Assembly: GCA_047495785.1 (NCBI GenBank)
Contig: JBLDXI010000001.1
Coordinates: 2,976,001 to 3,040,000 of the forward strand
Direction: 5' to 3'
DNA: 64,000 nucleotides
From: Lepidodermella squamata
Taxonomy: Eukaryota > Gastrotricha
Positions 56,539 through 64,000 of the stretch are shown in pieces. Within the stretch, counting starts at the first letter, position 1, and every line of letters begins with the position of its first letter. Position numbers and translations under genes: made by a program. The notes beneath the pieces were generated by a model. It searched no databases, was not told where the DNA came from, and saw only the letters and a program-made list of their open reading frames with translations.

Positions 56539-59500
56539 ATGTCTTTCCTAACTAGACTCAGCTATCTAGTTACAAATTGCTTTATTTTCACGATATTGAT
56601 ATGCTCAATCTTGTCTAACGCGTCTGAGTTGGGTGACAAATGCGAATCGACCTCGGAGTGTGACTATCCCTTTGCGAGGTGTAGACCCCTTGCAGCCGGC
56701 ATCTGCCTCCAGTTCGGCCTATATTGCCAGTGCATTGACGGTTATCAAATATCGCAAGGTGTCTGTAAGAAGCAAGTCATTCTCGGTGAGCAGTGCGGCA
56801 GTAATAACGCGACTTGTTCCGGAGAATCAGTGATATGCCGCTGGTCGGACGACTACAACGGTTACTACTGCGAATGTGACGATGACACCGAGCCGGAAGA
56901 AGACCCGCGAGATAACCAGCCCATCAACTGCGTTCGGAAGTTTTACGTCAAGAAATCCTACAACTCAACCTGCTCTAATAACAACTGCCCTCGAAATCAG
57001 AAATGCATCGATGGAAAATGCTTATGCCCAGCCGGTTACCGCTACTCATCAGGCCGAGATTTTTGCGTTGAGATACAACATGGGGATCTGTGTTCGAGTG
57101 ATATTGATTGCCTTGGACTAGGGATCGGAAGTGGTATGTGTGACCCGAATAGTGGGACATGCCAGTGTGCGCCCGATTATCACCCAATCGCCGTCACATA
57201 CCGCCGCACAGTTCGAACAGTTTGCCACCAAAAGTACATAGTGAATGGTAAGATATTCTTGGCTAGCAAATACTTGACCCATTTTTCCGCGATTTTAGAT
57301 CAGCCTATCAAAGATATAGGTCAACCGTGTAAAGAGGACCCTTTTCAGGGTCCGGATTTGACCTACTGCGCCTCGCCCTCGCTTTGTACATCATGTGTGC
57401 CTGACGGGTCAAGCTCTTACTGTTTGACCTCCGATATAGCAGGTGGAAATTGGACAACGCCACAGCCGCGTCCGATTACGCGAAAATTCACTTCGAGTAC
57501 TACGAAAAAAGCTGTCGTTACTACCGGGCGCCCTAGGCCTCAACTTCGCCCACTTGGGTCACCCTGTACGACTACTTTCGATTGCTTAATTGTTAGCACG
57601 GAGTGTAAGCCGAACAAAACGTGCCATTGTGTTGATGGCTATGTCCAAAAGGGAGATTATCAATGTAGAAGGCCGGAGAAGAACATCGAGCTAGGCCGGA
57701 TCTGCGATTCGAGATTCGACACATGTGCTGTTAAGAATGCTAGCTGTGTTGGTGGCATTTGCAAATGCCCGAACGGACTCAAACCTGGCCCTGAAAGTGA
57801 GCCAAAATCCTATTTATCTAAAAGCATTCATGATGTAGCCGGATAAAAGGCCTCCTAGAGGGCAATTGTGAATTTTTTGAAATTTTAATTCTGAAATTTA
57901 ATGTCAAAGGATTTAATTAGCAATTTTCTAATGTTTAATAATTTTAAGGTGGAATTTTTAGTTTCAATGTTTTTAGAAGATAAATTGCCAAACGGATTTC
58001 TAAAATGTTCTTCCCAACTTTTTCCAACAATTATTTTGCAATTTAGACAAGGATTGCATTGAGGTGACGAGGACGCAAAAGCTCGGCGATCCGTGCCACG
58101 ATATCAATCAGTGCTACTACAACCTGGTTTGTTCGGAAGAGAAAAAATGCGACTGTTTCTCCGGCTTCAAACCGAATGGCGACTATCGATGCGTGAAAAG
58201 TAAGTGGGAAGGTGACCTTTAAAGTGGGGACCCGAATTGTTCCCAAGTGGAACCGCGCTTAAATTTTTCCTCTAATTCATTTTTTCGATTTTTCAACTTT
58301 TAGAGGTGCTTGGCGATCAATGCCCGAGTGGGGAGGATCTGGAGTGCCGTTTTATCAAGAATGGCGTCTGCGACCGGCGGTTTTGCCGTTGCGGCTTCGG
58401 GTATCGCCGGCGCAATGCGACGCTCTGCGAACTTTTCACACGCTCCGAGGACATGTACGCACTTGCGAATGCTAGAGGTAAGCATTTATTGTATATTATT
58501 TATTTTAAATGTGCGCACAAAGGTGCTAATATTTTATTGCCGTCCTGGATTCGCGTGCGCTAGTTACTTTTACCGTGTGTTTGAAATTTTATTGCTTTTA
58601 CAGCTCGGTGCGAAGAAGACAGCGATTGCTGGTACCCACCGGCACCATCGAATAGCTACTGCGAAAAATCCATCGAGGTATGTTCTTGAAGCATAATGTA
58701 TAGAATTGAACGCTTTGGAAAAATTGAAATCAAAATTCAGTTCTATGCAATTAAAAATTTGGTTTTAATAAAATTGCTTGCGAAGATTTTCGGTAAATCA
58801 AATCTATTTTTTAATTCGGAAAATTACAGTAAATTGCAAGTAATTTGCAAATTTTGTGAAAATTGATAATTATCGCTAATCATTATTTTAGGAATTTTTA
58901 AAGATTTGATGGTCTACCATGAAAATAAGCAATCACCATGGAATTCTGCGTGGTTTTAGTGCGACTTGAAAAATTGTGGAAAATACTGAAAGATATGATT
59001 ATGAAGAGGAATAGCCTTGGCAGGTAAAACTGAATCTGAAATATCAGTGAAATTGATTGCAAGGTACTTAAAATTACCCACAGGAACAAGAAACCCTTTG
59101 GGATTATACTCCCTCAAGAATTTTTATACGAAACAAAGTTTAGAAATTGCTTAGAAATTGATCTCATTTCCAACTTGGAACGAGCTTCCCGAACCCTGAC
59201 TGAAAATGAGATCATTAGACTCCCTAAACCTTTTTGTGAGGGACAGGCTCTTTGAAATTCGAATTTTCAAAAAAATTAATTACCTTAGAAATGACCTTTT
59301 CATCGCACTCTAATTATCGGTCTCTTGCTACAACGTTTGTCTAATGATTTTTTTCATATCAGTATTGCGTGTGCGATCGCAATACGACCTATTTCAGTCC
59401 CGATCGCAACGCCTGCGTCTACATTCAGCGGCCGATACGCTTGAAAGCGTGTTCGCGCAATAAAGACTGCGACGACGACCGATTCCCGGTATGCCAGTAC

Positions 59501-59686
59501 TTCCGATGCGTCGCATTGCCGCCGCGCAAGGTGGCCGGGTCATCCGAGGGCAACACCAACGCGACGTCAATTCGAAGCAGCAGCCCTAGCACGATGCACC
59601 CATCATCATCATCACCCGCTTACAATTACGGCTTCATTTTATTCGCATGGACTATTTTTATTGTTTCAGTATTAAAACTTCGCTAA
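56539..59686 (+). CDS. EB5: EB-module protein with EB4-like layout
   Basis: Exons 56539-57247, 57299-57796, 58047-58199, 58304-58477, 58604-58677 and 59363-59686 (TAA); 643 residues. Introns are phase 1 except the last, phase 0. A signal peptide (NCFIFTILICSILSNAS) starts the protein. Modules in order: GDKCESTSECDYPFARC, GEQCGSNNATCSG, STCSNNNCPRNQKC, GDLCSSDIDC, the DIGQPC...SLCTSC module, a Thr/Arg/Pro linker, GSPCTTTFDC, GRICDSRFDTC, KDCIEVTRTQKLGDPC...CYYNLVC, GDQCPSGEDLEC...CRCGFGYR, RCEEDSDC, CVCDRNTTY and ACSRNKDC. The end is Ser-rich with a hydrophobic tail (YGFILFAWTIFIVSVLKLR), likely a GPI signal or anchor. The 51-base first intron is in frame and open. The fifth intron is 685 bases. 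Confidence 0.8.
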
Positions 59687-60657
59687 AAATGAAAAAGCAG
59701 TTATTATCGTTATTAAAAAAAATAATAAAGTGATAATGAAGATAAGGAGAAGAAGAGAGTTTTCGGTTCTTTTGTTCAACCGGCGGAAAAACGACGACGT
59801 TTTGAATAGCTTACGTTAAAACAGTTACTTATTGTTTAATTTTTTCGCGCGTTCATTCACCGAGCGCGCCACCTTTTTTGATGCGAAACGCGGAACAATA
59901 AAATTTCATCAGCGTCCTCTCTATATTTTTCAATGATGAAAATTTCTCGTTTCTAACCCGGTGCCAAGTTGGTACTAAGAGATGGTCCTTGATGAAATGA
60001 ACACTATGAACAGGTTTCAACTTAACCGTCAGATATTTATCACATTAAATAAATTTTTGTTTTCAGACGCAGCCATTAAAGAACTATCCACAATTTTTTA
60101 CACATATAATTTTTTTACCGGCGTGGATGAGGAAAAACGTGTGCGATATTTATCTGATATCATTACTGCCGCTTCTTCTGTTGGCAAAAAAAAAATTTTT
60201 TACAACGTACTTTTATTGTTAGCGCGCGAGCGAGAGAGTGGGGGTAATTCGCATCATCGAGGCGCCTGTTTGTCGTGTTATTAATATTATTATCACATTT
60301 TAACACTAAATAATATTTCATCTTGACAAAAATCAACCCGCTGGCCACCTGTAAGCCACTACAAAACTGACAGGTTGTGTGTGTATGTGTTTATTTTTTC
60401 CTCCATCTCTTCATGTGATAATTGTTGCTCTCGAGTCACCAAATAACTGTACTACTACTAGTGGGGGTTACGCAAAACTTTTTTCTACGATGCGCGCACT
60501 TTTTCGGTTGTTTATCGCCATTAACCATACTGACAACATGTTGTTGATTTTTACGCTCAATTAATTGCTCAATTGTGCGCCTGTAATAAAATCAATTATA
60601 TTAATTTTTACCAATAATTATCCTAATACATATAGATCAGGCGCTTTAATTCGAACG
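59687..60657. other. Intergenic between EB5 and EB6
   Basis: No exon supported. AATAAA-like signals just after EB5 (about 59721) may end its transcript. The frame open upstream of 60658 is probably 5' UTR, because the signal peptide begins at 60658. Confidence 0.4.
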
Positions 60658-63600
60658 ATGGGCGCCAAGGCGTTTCGATTTGCTGGCGCGGCGATTTTAG
60701 TGTTAAATATTCAGTTATTATTACCTGTTAATGCGGCTGTTCAGCTGTTTGAAGCCTGCACGAGCAACGATGAGTGCTCGCGGACGACCGGCAATTCAAC
60801 GTGTTCGCCTCTGCCTGATGGTTGCGGTTCTAATACAAGGCTGTGCCAGTGCTTGCCCGGGTTCCGGCCTGATAGCGATGCGAAATGCCTCAAAGGTCTG
60901 TCTTAACAGCTAATCTGATTGGATATCAATTTTATTCCTTAGAAAAATTAATTTTATCGTTATAAAAGATAGTATAGGATAAGTTATTGTCGACGTGAAG
61001 ATCAGCTGCTTTAAACTTGAATCCGTCCTATAGGATGGAGTTTTTCCTTCTAACTGAAACGTAGAAGATTTTTACCTTTATTTTTCAATAAAATTCTTGA
61101 TAAAATCCTTGAACTTCCCATTTCAGGGACATTTCACTAATTTTTCCATAATGCGCCAGCTTTAGGGCTAACTTTTACTGAGAAAAAATGAAGCTGTGGG
61201 AAAAGTAGCTAAGGGCCCGAGGTAGCTTTTTCTTATTTTCCGAAACGATTCCTGATGTTTCCTAAATTTTAGGTAAACTTCCTATATGAAATCGCGAATT
61301 TAAAAAAAAATTGAATTTTTCTAGCTTCTCAGATTTTGATGGAGATATATTTCCAGCTTTCATCTTTAGGAGTCTTTTCTTTAATATAGGCCGAGATCCT
61401 TTCAGCAAGTAGCTTGATCGAATGAAATATTTTACATGTATTGCTTCAGCAGAATTACTGCTTGTAGTTCAAGAAATTAAGCGCATTTTTCAATCATAAT
61501 ATTCTTTAATTGTGATGTTTACCGGAATCTTAGATCGCCTACTTCTGAAGTCACCTTGGAAATGTACAACGAAAATAGCTGTGCGTAAAAATATATTTCC
61601 GAGAACCTTCCGTGTGTCATGTTAACAACTTCCAAATTTTGCCTTTAAACTTGAAATTTCGGAAATTTCGGGAAGAATAGAAAACGACGAAATTGTAACA
61701 TTCCTGACTGCAATTTGATAGCCAGAATTTTCCAATGAATTTCTAGCTTCAAAAAATGCCCTCTCAAGATTCCGGAAAATTCCGGAGATTTTGAATGTCA
61801 TTTTCTATTTTCTATCTCACTCTCAAGTTTGAAGTTTGAAATTCTAAGAGATGCTTAGACACCAAGTATTTTAGATCACAATCTAAGCAGCTTCTAGATT
61901 TGAAAATCTTCGTTATCCGTCTTCTCAAGGGTTCCTTTAATTTAAGAAAATATAGATAGTAATTATAGCTGAGAATTCCGGCTGGGAACAGGCTCCAAGT
62001 CGAAGACTTGGGGAATCTTGTAAAGTTCCCACAATTAGCTTTTAAAGTAATGTACATTCATTTTAACTGACCCCAGCCTGACCTTATTAGTATAAAAAAA
62101 TTAAATGTTGCTTCATGTTTCTTTAATAGAAGCCTCACTGGGCCAGAAATGCGGCCCTGGCATTATTTGCTCCGACCCATTGACTACCTGCGAAGCCGGG
62201 CGTTGCGAATGCATGAATGAATACAACCGGCACCCGATCGATCCGAAACGCTGCATCTCCGCCCTTGTCACGTCACTCTACAGCCAACCGTGCTCGAGCG
62301 ATTTCCAGTGCGAGCCAACCCAGGAGTGCCGCTCGGGCCAATGCTCGTGTCTAGGCGGTTACGTTTACTCAAAGACAGCTCAAACCTGCGTTGAAATCCG
62401 AATCGGCGACCAGTGCTCGTCGAACGAAGACTGCCTGGGTGTCTTCAACGCAGTTTGCGCGGGTGACTCAGCGGGCGCCCGGGTGTGCGCCTGCGAGACG
62501 GGTTACTTCGCCACCCCGGTCTCGCTCTACGGCAAGGAAACACGACTTTGCCTGCCGAGCACCGCCGAGCTCCGCGACATCGGCCAACCTTGCAACGACG
62601 ACTTCGCCTCGGAGCGGTTCTGCAAGCCGAACCTACTCTGCACCCAGTGCCCAGTGGGTGTCGTAGGGCGCAATAGTGTCTGCACGAAACCGGTCCCTGT
62701 AACAGCGCAAGCCCCCGACCAGAAACCTGTTCAATCCTTAGCTCAATCCGTCGAAACGGCGGTTAAACCGGCTATAAGCCGGGTCATGGGTGAGGCCAGG
62801 CCATCGGAAAGTGACTACTACGAGTCCAAAGCAAGGACACCTAATTACGATTACTACGGAGATGAAGTAACGACTGCAAGGCCTGGTTATATCGCATCGA
62901 TTTTATCCACCCTAGCCGCGCTTCGGGCGGTGACTACAACACGGCCGCCTGTTACCACGGCCAGGCCAACCACTGTTCGCAATTTCCCGGCATTTTCGAC
63001 AACATTGATCAATCGGCCAACCAGCGTCCGCTTGGTGGATCGGACTACAACGCCGTCGGAAGATTATGAGTACCCGGATGAGACGGATAAGCCGACGACT
63101 CGTCGTGATTTCCCTAACGCGATTCGGGTCGCGGTTGGCGCGACTTGCAACCCGCCGCTTATTGTGTGCAACGTTTCGAACTCCGAGTGTGTCGCGTCCC
63201 GGTGCCAGTGCCGTAATGGCTACCGTCAGTTGGGTGCGAATTTGTGCCAGAAAGCGGGCTTGCCGATTCCGCTCGGCTTGCCCTGCACTCAGCGCACCGA
63301 CGTTTGCGCGACGGTGGGTTCCTCGTGCACAAATGAAATCTGCCAATGTCCGCCTGGCTACAAAGGTGGTGTCAAAAGTAAGCCAAGATAATCCATTAAT
63401 TTTCGTTAATTTACTTGGCACTTTTAACAATTTCGTTAACTTGAAATTTCAAAATTAGTATTTGAATTTGAATAATTTTGAATTTTTCAACAATTTCAAA
63501 ATTTTAAGAAATTCGGACTATTGTCCCCATTTCTAGTGCTCAAATTAATATATATATTTTTTGTTTTCTTTTGTTTTAGATGATTGTATCGACAATGGAA

Positions 63601-64000
63601 AGAAGAGTTTCTTTGGGGATTCGTGCTCGCACACAAACGATTGTTACTACAACCTCACGTGCCAGACCTTCAAATGCCGATGCGAATATGGCATGAAACT
63701 TGTTGGCAATTACGACTGCGTGCCAAGTAATCATGAACTTTTAATTGAGCTTTCCTTTATGCATCAAGGCCCAAAGTTTATTCCGAAGTGCTACTACGGA
63801 TCGAAGGACAATTTTAGTGAACGCTTTTTGCCGAAAAAATTATGCAGAAAATTTCCCATTCCGTGAAGACCACTTTAAGGCCTTATAAAAATCAGGCTCT
63901 CTATCTAAAATTCAGGATTTTTGACCGATGTTGAATTAGGACGCAATTTTTATTTTAAAAATTGAATTTGAATCCGCAAAATCATGACCGAGTTTTGAAA
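60658..64000 (+). CDS. EB6: EB-module protein, 3' end outside window
   Basis: Exons seen: 60658-60895, 62130-63377 and 63580-63726, all phase-1 junctions; at least two or three more exons should follow beyond 64000. The start codon at 60658 opens a signal peptide (FAGAAILVLNIQLLLPVNAA). Modules match EB4 and EB5 in order: ACTSNDECSRTTGNSTCSPL, GQKCGPGIIC, QPCSSDFQC, GDQCSSNEDC, the DIGQPC...NLLCTQC module, a long Thr/Ala/Arg/Pro linker with acidic YDYYGDE and EDYEYPDETD patches, GATCNPPLIVC, GLPCTQRTDVC and DDCIDNGKKSFFGDSC...DCYYNLTC. The first intron is 1234 bases. Exon 2 is clearly GC-rich against its introns. After 63726 only intron sequence is visible. Function unknown, extracellular. 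Confidence 0.8.
60896..62129. other. 1.2-kb first intron of EB6
   Basis: AT-rich intron from a GTCTGT donor to a TTTCTTTAATAG acceptor. I see no nested gene or clear repeat in it. Confidence 0.5.

Noticed and set aside
1-64000. CRISPR array, rRNA, or integrated virus
   Set aside because: No regularly spaced direct repeats, no rRNA-like conserved blocks, and no viral gene set recognised anywhere in the window.

Overview
The window is nuclear DNA of a small invertebrate animal. Genes are split by short AT-rich introns (mostly about 45-60 bases, with T-rich ...TTTCAG or ...TTTTAG acceptors) and the families are metazoan: sushi proteins, class C GPCRs, a Cys-loop channel, a nuclear receptor, a cytosolic sulfotransferase, ARMT1 and EPS8-like proteins. 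The abundance of EB-type cysteine-rich proteins and the intron style suggest an ecdysozoan. Tardigrade is my first guess and nematode the second; the sequence alone does not settle this. There are no bacterial operons, CRISPR arrays or rRNA.

Layout: 0-1.3 kb, 3' end of a sushi-domain secreted protein. 4.3-4.9 kb, single-pass membrane protein of unknown function. 9-16.9 kb, three tandem EB-module genes (EB1-EB3). 17-21.7 kb, a large gene joining an EPS8-like N-terminal half to five SH3-like modules and a NEK-like kinase. 22.3-26.1 kb, a small kinase-less relative with a 3-kb intron. 28-31.3 kb, EB4. 32.3-34.7, 39.9-42.4 and 50.4-52.8 kb, three GABA-B-like class C receptors. Between them lie a decayed pogo/CENP-B-type DNA transposon (35.4-37.2 kb), ARMT1 (minus strand, 37.2-38.9 kb), a nuclear receptor (43.7-45.3 kb), an intronless Cys-loop channel (minus, 46.3-47.5 kb) and a sulfotransferase (48.6-49.6 kb). 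53.4-55.5 kb (minus), a compact SH3-SH3-kinase paralogue. 56.5-59.7 kb EB5 and 60.7-64 kb EB6 (runs off the right edge).

Three families recur: six EB genes, three GABA-B-like receptors and three SH3-like/kinase genes. Shared intron positions and phases show they arose by local duplication. I rebuilt exon models by hand from splice signals and reading-frame continuity, and every complete model below closes to a whole number of codons. The most novel candidate is the EPS8-like PTB/helical region fused to a protein kinase, with its short paralogue; I know of no described protein with this architecture.

Basis: exon borders, motifs, repeats and palindromes are read directly from the sequence. Family names rest on recognised motifs and were not checked by database search. 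Expression, topology and function are inferred.
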